From the NCBI GenBank assembly GCA_038237515.1, contig JBBRYP010000002.1, positions 1-64,000 of the forward strand: a stretch of DNA of 64,000 bases, written 5' to 3'. Positions 1 through 7,737 of the stretch are shown here, in pieces. Each line of letters opens with the position of its first letter. Positions within the stretch are counted from its first letter, which is position 1. A model generated the notes under the pieces. That model was not told where the DNA came from, made no database searches, and saw only the letters and a list, made by a program, of their open reading frames with translations. Position numbers and translations under genes: made by a program. This DNA comes from JBBQDZ01 sp038237515. GTDB taxonomy: Bacteria; Actinomycetota; Thermoleophilia; Gaiellales; Gaiellaceae.

Positions 1-1221
1 AACGTGATGCTCGAGCTCGACCGGAAGCTCGGCTTCCAGTTCTTCGAGCGCTCGAGGGGCGGCGACTCTCTCCTCTGGCAGCACCTCTTCTGGATCTTCG
101 GCCACCCGGACGTCTACATCATCTTCATCCCGGCGATAGGGATCGTCTCCTCGATCGTTCCGACGTTCTCGCGCCGGCCGATGGTTGCGCACAACTGGCT
201 CGCGATCTCGACGGTGCTGACGGCGCTGATCGGCTTCGGCGTGTGGGTGCACCACATGTTCGCGACCGGCCTGCCCCAGATCACGATGGTCTTCTACGCG
301 GCGGCAAGCCTCGTGATCGTGGTGCCGAGCGGCATCCAGGTCTTCGGCTGGTGCGCCACGCTCGTCAAGGGGCGCCCTCAGCTGAAGACCCCGCTCCTGT
401 TCGTCCTCGGATTCATCGTCACCTTCGTCGTCGGCGGCCTCTCGGGCGTCATGTTCGCTGCGATCCCGTTCGACCAGCAGGTGACCGACACGTACTTCGT
501 CGTCGCCCATTTCCACTACGTGCTCTTCGGCGGCGCCGTCTTCCCGATCTTCGCGGGGATCCACTACTGGTACCCGAAGGTGACGGGCCGGATGTACGGC
601 GAGCGGCTCGGCCAGGCGAGCTTCTGGCTCTTCTTCGCCGGCTTCAACCTGACGTTCTTCCCGATGCACGTCATGGGCCTGCTCGGGATGCCGAGGCGCG
701 TCTACACCTACCCCGCCGGCATGGGCTGGGACGTCTACAACCTGATCGCGACGACCGGCGCCTTCCTGCTCGCGGCTTCGATCGTGCTCGTCGTCGCGAA
801 CCTCGCCGGAAGCGCCGTCGTCGGTCGAGCGGCGGGTCCCGATCCGTGGGGCGGCGAGACCCTCGAGTGGGCGACGAGCTCCCCGCCGCCGGAGTTCAAC
901 TTTCCGGTCGTCCCCACCGTGCGCAGCGTCTCGCCCATGTGGGACCTGCCCGACCGCGAGGAGGACGAGCGGCGGCTCGAGCGGGGCGAGCTCGTCCTCG
1001 ATTCCGGCCACGAGACGCCGGCGACGACCGTCCTCGACGGCAACCTCGACGAGGTTCTCGAGATGCCGGGCGAGTCGTGGGCGCCGCTGCTCCTCGCGCT
1101 CTCGCTCAGCCTCGTCTTCACGATGCTCCTGACCTCGCACTACGTGCTCGCGGCTGTCGCCGTCGGTCTCGCGGGCTCCGCGCTTGCTTCGTGGCACCTG
1201 AAGGAGCCGCAGGACGCATGA
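1..1221 (+). CDS. ctaD: Cytochrome c oxidase subunit I, 5'-truncated by window edge
   Basis: This is the haem-copper catalytic subunit, which reduces O2 and pumps protons. The frame is open from base 1, so the N-terminal helices lie outside the window. Visible landmarks are HPDVYI (a CuB histidine and the cross-linked tyrosine, with Asp in place of the usual Glu), VWVHHMFATG (the two other CuB histidines) and VAHFHYVLFG (haem a and a3 ligands). After the core there is a charged linker and two extra membrane helices at the C-terminus. In caa3-type enzymes such helices derive from subunit III, which fits the short five-helix ctaE downstream. It is the first visible gene of the ctaD-qcrB operon. 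Confidence 0.97.
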   Translation, partial: NVMLELDRKLGFQFFERSRGGDSLLWQHLFWIFGHPDVYIIFIPAIGIVSSIVPTFSRRPMVAHNWLAISTVLTALIGFGVWVHHMFATGLPQITMVFYAAASLVIVVPSGIQVFGWCATLVKGRPQLKTPLLFVLGFIVTFVVGGLSGVMFAAIPFDQQVTDTYFVVAHFHYVLFGGAVFPIFAGIHYWYPKVTGRMYGERLGQASFWLFFAGFNLTFFPMHVMGLLGMPRRVYTYPAGMGWDVYNLIATTGAFLLAASIVLVVANLAGSAVVGRAAGPDPWGGETLEWATSSPPPEFNFPVVPTVRSVSPMWDLPDREEDERRLERGELVLDSGHETPATTVLDGNLDEVLEMPGESWAPLLLALSLSLVFTMLLTSHYVLAAVAVGLAGSALASWHLKEPQDA

Positions 1222-1273
1222 GACGCCCCCTGTCAACCGGGCAGCGCTGCGCGTTCCTCGGCGAGGGGGGCGC

Positions 1274-1897
1274 ATGACCGCGGAGCTGACGCCGAGCATG
1301 GAGGCGACGACGCCGCGCGCCGCGGCCGAGGCGGCAGCGGCTCGAAGGGCCAAGCCGAACGGCTGGTGGGGGATGGCGATCCTGATCGCGACGGAGGCGA
1401 CCCTCTTCGCCGTTCTGATCTCGTCGTTCTTCTATCTGCGCTTCAAGAATCCGCACTGGCCGCCGGTGGGGACGCCGAAGCCGAAGCTCCTCGCGCCGCT
1501 CCTCCTCGCCGCCGTGATCGTCTCGACGAGCGTGCCGATGCAGATCGCCTCCTCGGCCGCCCGGCGTGGCCGCCTCGGCCGCGTGCGGCTCGGCCTCGGG
1601 CTCTCGCTCTTCGTCGGGTCGGGCTACCTCGCGATGCAGATCTACCGGTATGTCGACAGCCTGCGGACGCTGAAGCCGCAGGAGAGCTCCTACGCGTCGA
1701 TCGTGTACGTCCTCGCCGGCGGGCACCATGCACACGTCGCGGTCGCCCTGCTCCTGAACGCGTTCCTCCTCGTGCGCCTGTCCCGGGGGATGACGAACTA
1801 CCGGCTGATCGCCGTCCAGTCGGTCGCGCTCTACTGGCACTTCGTCAACGTCCTGGCGATCGTCGTAACGGCGACCCTGCTGTCGGCGGCCGCATGA
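1274..1897 (+). CDS. ctaE: Cytochrome c oxidase subunit III
   Basis: A 207-residue subunit III of the caa3-type oxidase. The first helix has the family pattern EATLFAVLISSFFYLR. Later come GGHHAHVAVALLLNAF and the signature YWHFVNVLAIVV near the C-terminus. About five helices are predicted rather than seven, which matches the two extra helices on the preceding subunit I. The stop overlaps the next start as ATGA. Confidence 0.95.
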   Translation: MTAELTPSMEATTPRAAAEAAAARRAKPNGWWGMAILIATEATLFAVLISSFFYLRFKNPHWPPVGTPKPKLLAPLLLAAVIVSTSVPMQIASSAARRGRLGRVRLGLGLSLFVGSGYLAMQIYRYVDSLRTLKPQESSYASIVYVLAGGHHAHVAVALLLNAFLLVRLSRGMTNYRLIAVQSVALYWHFVNVLAIVVTATLLSAAA

Positions 1898-2268
1898 GGG
1901 ATCGCGTGTCGTCGACCAGGGAGCTCCTGCTCTGGTTCGGAGTCGCCGTGGCTCCCGCAGCCTGGACGGCGCAGCTCGTGCTGGGCTCGGAGGTCGAGGA
2001 GACGGCGTGCGCGGCGGGCGGCCGTCAGTTCTCGATCGACACGAGCGCCTGGCATCTCGCCCTGACCGCAGGCCCGGCCCTCCTCGCGCTGGCCGGGATC
2101 GGGGTCGCTGCCAACGCGGCGCTCGCCGTGCGGCGTGGACGCGCCGACGCGCGCGGCCGGGTGGAGTTCCTCGCGATCGCCGGCATCCTCGGAAGCTTCC
2201 TCTTTCTCGTGCTGATCCTGCTCGGCGGGATCGCCGCGCTCTTCCTCGACCAGTGCAGCCAGGGATGA
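1894..2268 (+). CDS. Small membrane protein of the oxidase operon, unknown function
   Basis: A 124-residue protein with three hydrophobic segments: near the N-terminus (LLLWFGVAVAPAAWTAQLVL), mid-protein (LALTAGPALLALAGIGVAA) and at the C-terminus (FLFLVLILLGGIAALFL). Its start overlaps the ctaE stop and its stop overlaps the next gene, both as ATGA, so it is translationally coupled into the respiratory operon. No motif identifies a function. Its position between the oxidase subunits and the cytochrome c suggests an accessory or assembly role, which is inference only. Confidence 0.8.
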   Translation: MRDRVSSTRELLLWFGVAVAPAAWTAQLVLGSEVEETACAAGGRQFSIDTSAWHLALTAGPALLALAGIGVAANAALAVRRGRADARGRVEFLAIAGILGSFLFLVLILLGGIAALFLDQCSQG

Positions 2269-2633
2269 CCACGATTGCCCGCGTAGCCGTTCTCGCCGCC
2301 CTGGGCGCGGCGGCTGCGGGCTGCGCGACGAGCACCTCGCCGCCCGCGGTGCCGGGCGGCGACGCCCGCCGAGGTGCCGCGTCGATCGAGCGCTACGGCT
2401 GCGGCTCCTGTCACACGATCTCCGGGATCCGCGGCGCGGACGGGCGGATCGGCCCTCCCCTCGAGCACTTCCGGGGGAGGCGCTTCATCGCGGGAGAGAT
2501 CCCGAACACGGTCGACAACGCCATCAGCTGGATCGTCCACCCGAAGCGGATTGAGCCCGGGACGATCATGCCCGACCTGGGAGTGACGCCCTCCCAGGCG
2601 CGCGACATCGTCGCCTACCTCTACGCGCACTAG
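2265..2633 (+). CDS. Lipoprotein monohaem cytochrome c
   Basis: A 122-residue c-type cytochrome. A lipoprotein signal ends at Cys20 (lipobox AAGC). A single haem site CGSCH is at 46-50, and a likely axial Met sits in IMPDLG near 102. It is probably anchored to the outer face of the membrane. It lies between the oxidase and bc-complex genes, so it may carry electrons from QcrC to the oxidase CuA site. It is coupled to the preceding gene by an ATGA overlap. Confidence 0.9.
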   Translation: MTTIARVAVLAALGAAAAGCATSTSPPAVPGGDARRGAASIERYGCGSCHTISGIRGADGRIGPPLEHFRGRRFIAGEIPNTVDNAISWIVHPKRIEPGTIMPDLGVTPSQARDIVAYLYAH

Positions 2634-2637
2634 CTAA

Positions 2638-3399
2638 GTGGGACGCACAGTGCCCATCTCGCTGCTCGCGCTCGCCGCGGTCTCGTTCGCGGCCGCCTCG
2701 CCCGCCGCCGGCGCCGACGGCCTCGCCGGCAGGGGGAAGGAGCTCTACTCGAAGTCCTGCGCCAGCTGCCACGGGCCGGACGGGCGCGGCGTGACGACTC
2801 AGGGCGCGCCGACCGGCGCCGGCAACGTGCGAGCGCTCGGCCCCTCGCTGCGCGGGGTCGGCGCGCTCTCCACCGACTTCTACCTGCGCACGGGCTACAT
2901 GCCTCTCCGCGACGCGCGCGACCAGCCGCACCGCCGCAAGCCGCCCTTCACCGACCCGCAGATCAGCGCGATCGTCGCCTACGTCGCGTCGCTCGGAAGC
3001 GGCCCGGCGGTACCCAGGCCGCACCCGGAGCGGGGCAGCCTCAGCCGCGGGCTCCAGCTCTTCACCGAGCATTGCGCGGGCTGTCACCAGATCGCCGCCG
3101 TCGGAGGGGTCGTGACGGGCGGCCTCGCGCCGTCGCTGCGACACGCGACGCCGGTTCAGGTCGCGCAGGCGATCCGGATCGGCCCGTACCTGATGCCGAG
3201 CTCCTCCGCGAGGCAGATCGACGATCGCGATCTCGACTCGATCGTTCGCTACGTCGAGAGCACGAAGCACCCTGAGGATCGCGGCGGCTGGGCGATCGGA
3301 CACGTCGGGCCGGTCCCCGAAGGGCTCGTCACCTGGCTGATCGCCGTGGTCGCGCTCGTCGGCGTCGCCGTGCTCGTCGGGAAGCGCGCACGCCCGTGA
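2638..3399 (+). CDS. qcrC: Dihaem cytochrome c subunit of the cytochrome bc complex
   Basis: A 253-residue protein with an N-terminal signal segment, two cytochrome c domains (CASCH at 41-45 and CAGCH at 146-150; candidate Met ligands near 88 and 186) and one C-terminal membrane helix. This architecture is the actinobacterial QcrC, which lets the bc complex and oxidase form a supercomplex without soluble cytochrome c. A GTG start is chosen at the beginning of the signal peptide. The stop overlaps the qcrA start as GTGA. Confidence 0.94.
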   Translation: MGRTVPISLLALAAVSFAAASPAAGADGLAGRGKELYSKSCASCHGPDGRGVTTQGAPTGAGNVRALGPSLRGVGALSTDFYLRTGYMPLRDARDQPHRRKPPFTDPQISAIVAYVASLGSGPAVPRPHPERGSLSRGLQLFTEHCAGCHQIAAVGGVVTGGLAPSLRHATPVQVAQAIRIGPYLMPSSSARQIDDRDLDSIVRYVESTKHPEDRGGWAIGHVGPVPEGLVTWLIAVVALVGVAVLVGKRARP

Positions 3400-4415
3400 G
3401 CTCGGGCGCGCGCTGGCTCGTCGCCGCGATCCTGCTCGTCCTCTCGCGCAGGCGGCGGCGCGTGACGCCGGTCGCGAAGGACGAGCCCGAGGCGGCGCCC
3501 ACTCCCGCCCGGGTCACTGCTCCTGAGCTGCCGGACCGGCGCGCCGAGAACGTGGTCTTGCTGCTGCTCGGGCTCGGCACGGCGTGCGCCGTCGCGTTCG
3601 TCGTCGTCTACGCGCTCGACCGCCTGCCGCGGCAGACCCAGCTGCTCGGGCTGTCGCTCGGCCTCGCCTTCGCCTTCCTCGCCGCCGCCAGTGTCGTCGT
3701 CGGCAGGCGGGTGGTCTCCCAGCACGAGCGCGAGGAGCCCTACGCCGAGCCCGAGCACCTCGAGGAGCAGGAAGCGGTCGTCCTGGTCGCGCAGGAGAGC
3801 GCCTCGCGCTTCACGCGCAAGAAGCTCGTCGTGCTAGCCGCGGGCGGCGCGGGCACGGCACTCGGCGCCGCGCTGATCGCGCCCGCGCTCTCCCTCGGCC
3901 CTGCCTTCGACATGGAATCGCTCTACCGGACGCCCTGGCGGCGCGGCGTGCGCCTGCTCGACGAGGACGGGCGGGCGTACCTCGCCGAGTCGATCGAGCC
4001 CGAGACCTTCTACACGGCCTACCCCGAGGGCGCCCCGCGGGAGCAGCTCGGCGCGCCGCTCGTCCTCGTGCGGCTCGAGCCGGGACGGCTGGAGCTGCCG
4101 GCGGAGCGCCGCGGGTGGGCGCCGGGAGGCATCCTCGCCTACTCGAAGATCTGCACGCACGCGGGCTGCGCGATCTCGCTCTACCGCAAGCCGCTCTTCG
4201 AGCCGACCGAGCCTCGGCCCGCGCTCGTCTGCCCCTGCCACTACTCGACCTTCGACCCGGCAACCGGGGGCACCGTGCTCTTCGGGCCGGCCGGCCGGCC
4301 CCTGCCTCAGCTGCCCCTCGCGGTCGGCGAGCGAGGCGAGCTGCGCGCCGGCGGGCACTTCTCCGGGCCCGTGGGACCGTCGTGGTGGGGCGTGCGGCTG
4401 CGGGGCGCGCGGTGA
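3396..4415 (+). CDS. qcrA: Rieske iron-sulfur subunit of the cytochrome bc complex
   Basis: A 339-residue actinobacterial-type Rieske protein. Two helices near 52-103 and a third near 143-165 precede the periplasmic domain. The 2Fe-2S ligands are in CTHAGC (253-258) and CPCHYS (279-284). The GTG start overlaps the qcrC stop and the stop overlaps the qcrB GTG. Confidence 0.96.
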   Translation: MSSGARWLVAAILLVLSRRRRRVTPVAKDEPEAAPTPARVTAPELPDRRAENVVLLLLGLGTACAVAFVVVYALDRLPRQTQLLGLSLGLAFAFLAAASVVVGRRVVSQHEREEPYAEPEHLEEQEAVVLVAQESASRFTRKKLVVLAAGGAGTALGAALIAPALSLGPAFDMESLYRTPWRRGVRLLDEDGRAYLAESIEPETFYTAYPEGAPREQLGAPLVLVRLEPGRLELPAERRGWAPGGILAYSKICTHAGCAISLYRKPLFEPTEPRPALVCPCHYSTFDPATGGTVLFGPAGRPLPQLPLAVGERGELRAGGHFSGPVGPSWWGVRLRGAR

Positions 4416-5755
4416 TCCGGGGTGTCGTCCGCTTCCTGGACGAGCGCAGCGGGACCGCGCCGCTCCTCCGCAAGGCGCTGCGCTACGTCTTCCCCGACCA
4501 CTGGTCGTTCCTCCTCGGCGAGATCGCCCTCTACGCGTTCGTGGTGCTCGTCGGCACCGGCATCTACCTGACGCTGTTCTTCGACCCGAGCGTCGCGCAC
4601 CACTCCTACTACCACGGCTCCTACGCGCCGCTGCGCGGCCTCGACATGACCGATGCCTACCGGTCGGTCGTGAACATCTCCTTCGAGGTGAAGGCAGGCC
4701 TCCTCATCCGCCAGACCCACCACTGGGCGGCGAACGTCTTCATCGCCGCGATCGTCCTGCACCTGCTGCGGGTCTTCTTCACGGGCGCCTTCCGCAAGCC
4801 GCGCGACCTCGTCTACTACGTCGGCCTCGCGATGCTGATGCTCGCGCTCGTCGAGGGCTTCCTCGGCTACTCCCTCGCCGACGACCTCCTGTCGGGCATG
4901 GGACTCGCGATCGCCTACTCGGTCGCGCTGTCGCTCCCCTTCGTCGGGGCGAGCCTCGCGCTCCTCCTCTGGGGAGCGCCCTTCCCCGGCGCCGAGTCGT
5001 TCTGGCCGCGCATGTACGTCGCGCACGTCTTCGTGCTCCCGGTCCTGATCGGCGGTCTGCTGACCGCGCACCTCCTGCTCGTCGCAGCCCGCCACCACAC
5101 CCAGTTCGGCGGCGGCCGGAAGACCGAGCGCAGGCTCGTCGGCTTCCCGACTATGCCCTCGTACGCGCCGCGCTCGATCGGGGTCGCCTGCTCGGTCTTC
5201 TCCGTCCTCTTCCTGCTGGGCGGGCTCGTCCAGATCAACCCGATCTGGCTCTGGGGCCCCTTCCACGTCGACCAGGCGACGAACGGCGCGCAGCCCGACT
5301 GGTATCTCGGCTGGCTGATCGGCGCGCTGCGGCTGGTCCCGGGCTTCGACGTTACGATCGGCGGCTACACGCTCGTCCCGAACCCGTTCTGGGGCGGCGT
5401 GCTCTTCCCGCTCCTCGTCTTCGCGATCCTCGCCGCCTGGCCCGCCCTCGAGCGTCGCGTCACTGGCGACCGCGGCTTCCACAACCTCCTCGATCGCCCG
5501 CGCGACCGGCCCTGGCGCACCGCCCTCGGCGCCGCCCTCCTCAGCTGGGTCTTCCTGGTCTTCGTCTTCGCCTCGGCCGACCGCGTCTACGTCTACCTGA
5601 AGATCTCCTACACGACCCAGATCTGGGTCTACCGCGTCCTCGTCTGGGTGCTGCCTCTCGTCGTGCTCCTCGTGACGCGGCGCGTGTGCCGCGATCTGCA
5701 GGCGAAGGAGCGTGTCGAGCACGAGCGCCACCTGGCCGAGCGCGCGTCGGCCTGA
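4412..5755 (+). CDS. qcrB: Cytochrome b subunit of the bc complex
   Basis: A 447-residue cytochrome b. The GTG start overlapping the qcrA stop (GTGA) is preferred; the longer open frame upstream reads through qcrA and is a shadow. Haem ligand pairs are visible in helix B (RQTHHWAAN and VLHLLR, 14 residues apart) and helix D (VAHVFVL and TAHLLLV). The Qo-site loop has PDWY, the actinobacterial form of PEWY. A C-terminal extension of extra helices follows. It is the last gene of the operon. Confidence 0.96.
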   Translation: MIRGVVRFLDERSGTAPLLRKALRYVFPDHWSFLLGEIALYAFVVLVGTGIYLTLFFDPSVAHHSYYHGSYAPLRGLDMTDAYRSVVNISFEVKAGLLIRQTHHWAANVFIAAIVLHLLRVFFTGAFRKPRDLVYYVGLAMLMLALVEGFLGYSLADDLLSGMGLAIAYSVALSLPFVGASLALLLWGAPFPGAESFWPRMYVAHVFVLPVLIGGLLTAHLLLVAARHHTQFGGGRKTERRLVGFPTMPSYAPRSIGVACSVFSVLFLLGGLVQINPIWLWGPFHVDQATNGAQPDWYLGWLIGALRLVPGFDVTIGGYTLVPNPFWGGVLFPLLVFAILAAWPALERRVTGDRGFHNLLDRPRDRPWRTALGAALLSWVFLVFVFASADRVYVYLKISYTTQIWVYRVLVWVLPLVVLLVTRRVCRDLQAKERVEHERHLAERASA

Positions 5756-5795
5756 GCGTCGGTGTCACTTCGGCCGTGTCCGGATCTCTGGGACG

Positions 5796-5815
5796 CCTCT
5801 GGGGCGCCTCAGAGG
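5796..5815. terminator. Weak hairpin between convergent qcrB and ctaG
   Basis: CCTCTG and CAGAGG form a 6-bp stem around an 8-base loop in the 175-base gap between two convergent genes. No U-tract follows, so a terminator role is only suggested by position. Confidence 0.3.
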
Positions 5816-5930
5816 AAGAACCCGGTCGGTCTCGGCGCCGTTAGCGGGGTCGGAGCAAAGGCGTGGCGAAGCCGGCTCTTTCCGGATGCACGTTCCAGTT
5901 CGCGATGGACCAGTCGCATTCCGCCGCTTC

Positions 5931-6797
5931 TCAGCCGGTGTCCGAGAGCTCGCGGCCCCGCCCGTAGCGCACTGCCCGGGTCACGGCCCGGGGATCGAGG
6001 CCGCGCTCGAGGAGCTGCTGGCGCAGCTCGCTCTCGCTCGCGAGGCGCAGGAAGAGCCAGACGAGGATCGCAAGAGTCACGAACGATCCCTCGATCATCA
6101 TCACGCCGCCCGCGAGCCCCTGGTCGCCGCGGGGGGAGAGGCCCCAGCGGCTTGGAAGGTGCTCGTAGGTCGCATAGATCGGGGCGCTCGCCCACAGGAA
6201 GACGTTCGCGAGCACCGTTCCGGCCAGGCGGACCCCGGCGACGTAGGCGAGTTTGGCGCCGGTGCCGAACCAGGCCGGCGCCGGCAGCACCTCGATGACA
6301 GGCGCCCACATGAACGCGCCGAAGGTGAAGAAGCAGAGGTGCTCGAGCGCGTGCAGCGAGTCGTGGCCGAGCGCCGCGTCGTAGAGGTACGGGACGTGCC
6401 AGAGGTAGAGATCCGCCGCCCAGAGCGGCAGGGCGACGAGCGGGTGCGCGAGCACCTGGAGCCGCTGGACGAGCGGGAACGCCAGCACCGGCCGCAGGAT
6501 CGGCCCGGTCACCCCGAGGACGAAGAGCAGCGGCGCGAGATCGCCGAGGAGCACGTGCTGGAGCATGTGGAACGAGAAGAACTGCCGCTCGCCGAATGCG
6601 TCGATCGGCGAGACGAGCGCCACCAGCACGAGAGCCAGGCCCAGCCCGAAGACCCAGACCCGCCAGCGCTCGACGGGCGTCCCGCGTCTGCGCAGCGTCC
6701 GCACGCGCCGCGCGTAGAGAAGGGCGACGAGAGCGGTGGGGACGATCTGGAGCGGCTCGAGCGTCCAGCTTCCCAGCAGCGAGGGCGGCGCCTCCAC
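5931..6797 (-). CDS. ctaG: caa3-type cytochrome oxidase assembly factor CtaG
   Basis: A 288-residue polytopic protein of the Bacillus-type CtaG family. Conserved segments are FSFHMLQHVLLGDLAPLL, LAHPLVALPLWA, YLWHVPYLYDAAL and LHALEHLCFF, whose histidines are typical of the family. It presumably helps copper or oxidase assembly for the convergent operon at 1-5755. An ATG at 6860 lies inside the divergent cupin gene. The GTG at 6797 is preferred because it precedes the first membrane segment and has a near-TANNNT box six bases upstream. Confidence 0.88.
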   Translation of the reverse strand: MEAPPSLLGSWTLEPLQIVPTALVALLYARRVRTLRRRGTPVERWRVWVFGLGLALVLVALVSPIDAFGERQFFSFHMLQHVLLGDLAPLLFVLGVTGPILRPVLAFPLVQRLQVLAHPLVALPLWAADLYLWHVPYLYDAALGHDSLHALEHLCFFTFGAFMWAPVIEVLPAPAWFGTGAKLAYVAGVRLAGTVLANVFLWASAPIYATYEHLPSRWGLSPRGDQGLAGGVMMIEGSFVTLAILVWLFLRLASESELRQQLLERGLDPRAVTRAVRYGRGRELSDTG

Positions 6798-6832
6798 GCG
6801 GCCAGTGTTGCACCGGCGCGTAGATTGCGCCC

Positions 6833-7138
6833 ATGGCGAACGTGGAGCAGGTTGCGGCACGGCTCCTCGAGCAGGGCGGCGGCTACGAGACCGTGCAGCG
6901 GTCGCCCGGGCTGGAGCTCGGCGTCTACGTCCTCGTCGCGCCGGAGCCCGATCGCCAGCAGCCGCACGATGACGACGAGGTCTATGTCGTTCTCGAGGGG
7001 CGCGGGGTGCTGACGGTGGAGGGTGAGGAGTTCCCGCTGAGCGAGGGAGCGACGCTTTTCGTCCCTGCCGGCGCCGAGCATCGCTTCACCGGATACGAGG
7101 GCCTGAGCCTGCTCGTGATCTTCGCGCGGCCTCGCTGA
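6833..7138 (+). CDS. Small cupin-fold protein
   Basis: A 101-residue single-domain cupin. Motif 1 is PHDDDEVYVVLEGRG and motif 2 is VPAGAEHRF, which together supply His/Glu metal ligands. The substrate is unknown. The start has TAGATT six bases upstream and no Shine-Dalgarno sequence, so the transcript is probably leaderless. Confidence 0.85.
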   Translation: MANVEQVAARLLEQGGGYETVQRSPGLELGVYVLVAPEPDRQQPHDDDEVYVVLEGRGVLTVEGEEFPLSEGATLFVPAGAEHRFTGYEGLSLLVIFARPR

Positions 7139-7230
7139 GCGGACACGGCTGCCTCGGTCACTTGTGGGCCAGCGACGCGCGCGCGACGATCAGCTCGCAA
7201 TGCGCGATCTACCAGATGACCGCATGCATC

Positions 7231-7326
7231 ATGACCGAACTCGCGACGATCGACGCGAAGCTCGACCGGGTCCTCGAGTTTCTGGGAGGCGACGATGAAG
7301 AGGAAGAGATCGAAGAGGACACTTGA
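7231..7326 (+). CDS. Possible 31-residue acidic small protein
   Basis: A short frame with a plausible helical N-terminus (ATIDAKLDRVLEFL) and a strongly acidic tail (DDEEEEIEEDT). An in-frame ATG also exists at 7216. It overlaps the next small frame by 32 bases. No family is recognised. The area is lower in GC than its neighbours, and translation is uncertain. Confidence 0.3.
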   Translation: MTELATIDAKLDRVLEFLGGDDEEEEIEEDT

Positions 7327-7525
7327 GGAAAGGGAGCGTGAGCGCGCGGTTCGCGACGCGTTGCTCGATCGCATCCAGGTCGCGAGGCAAGACGCGGAAG
7401 ACGTGCGCGCGGCGCACGAAGGGCGTGAGCCGGCGCGGGTGCCGCGAGGATTGCCGCCATTCGCGGAGACGCGCAAACTTCTGCGAATGCGTATCGAGCA
7501 CGGGCGCGCTCTGAACGAACCTTAG
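7295..7525 (+). CDS. Possible 76-residue charged small protein
   Basis: The N-terminus is highly basic (MKRKRSKRTLEERERERAV) and is followed by a predicted helix. No family is recognised. Codon third positions are less GC-rich than in flanking genes, so this may be foreign or non-coding. Paired with the acidic frame at 7231 it resembles a two-gene small module, which is speculation. From 7526 to 7737 nothing else is visible. Confidence 0.35.
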   Translation: MKRKRSKRTLEERERERAVRDALLDRIQVARQDAEDVRAAHEGREPARVPRGLPPFAETRKLLRMRIEHGRALNEP

Positions 7526-7737
7526 GGCTTGCTTGGATCGCCCGCCGCGGATGATTCCGGTCGGTTGGCCAGGCGGCGACGAGCTCCGAAGCATGCTTCA
7601 GGCGCGCATCCGCCGCGCTTCCTCGTCGAGGGGACATAGCGTCCTCGCGGCCGCTCAGCCCGGCTGAAGCAACCGTCGCCGCGCGAGGGGCGACGTGCGG
7701 CAGTGGCCTGAGGCGTCGCCTGTGACGGCGGAGCCGC

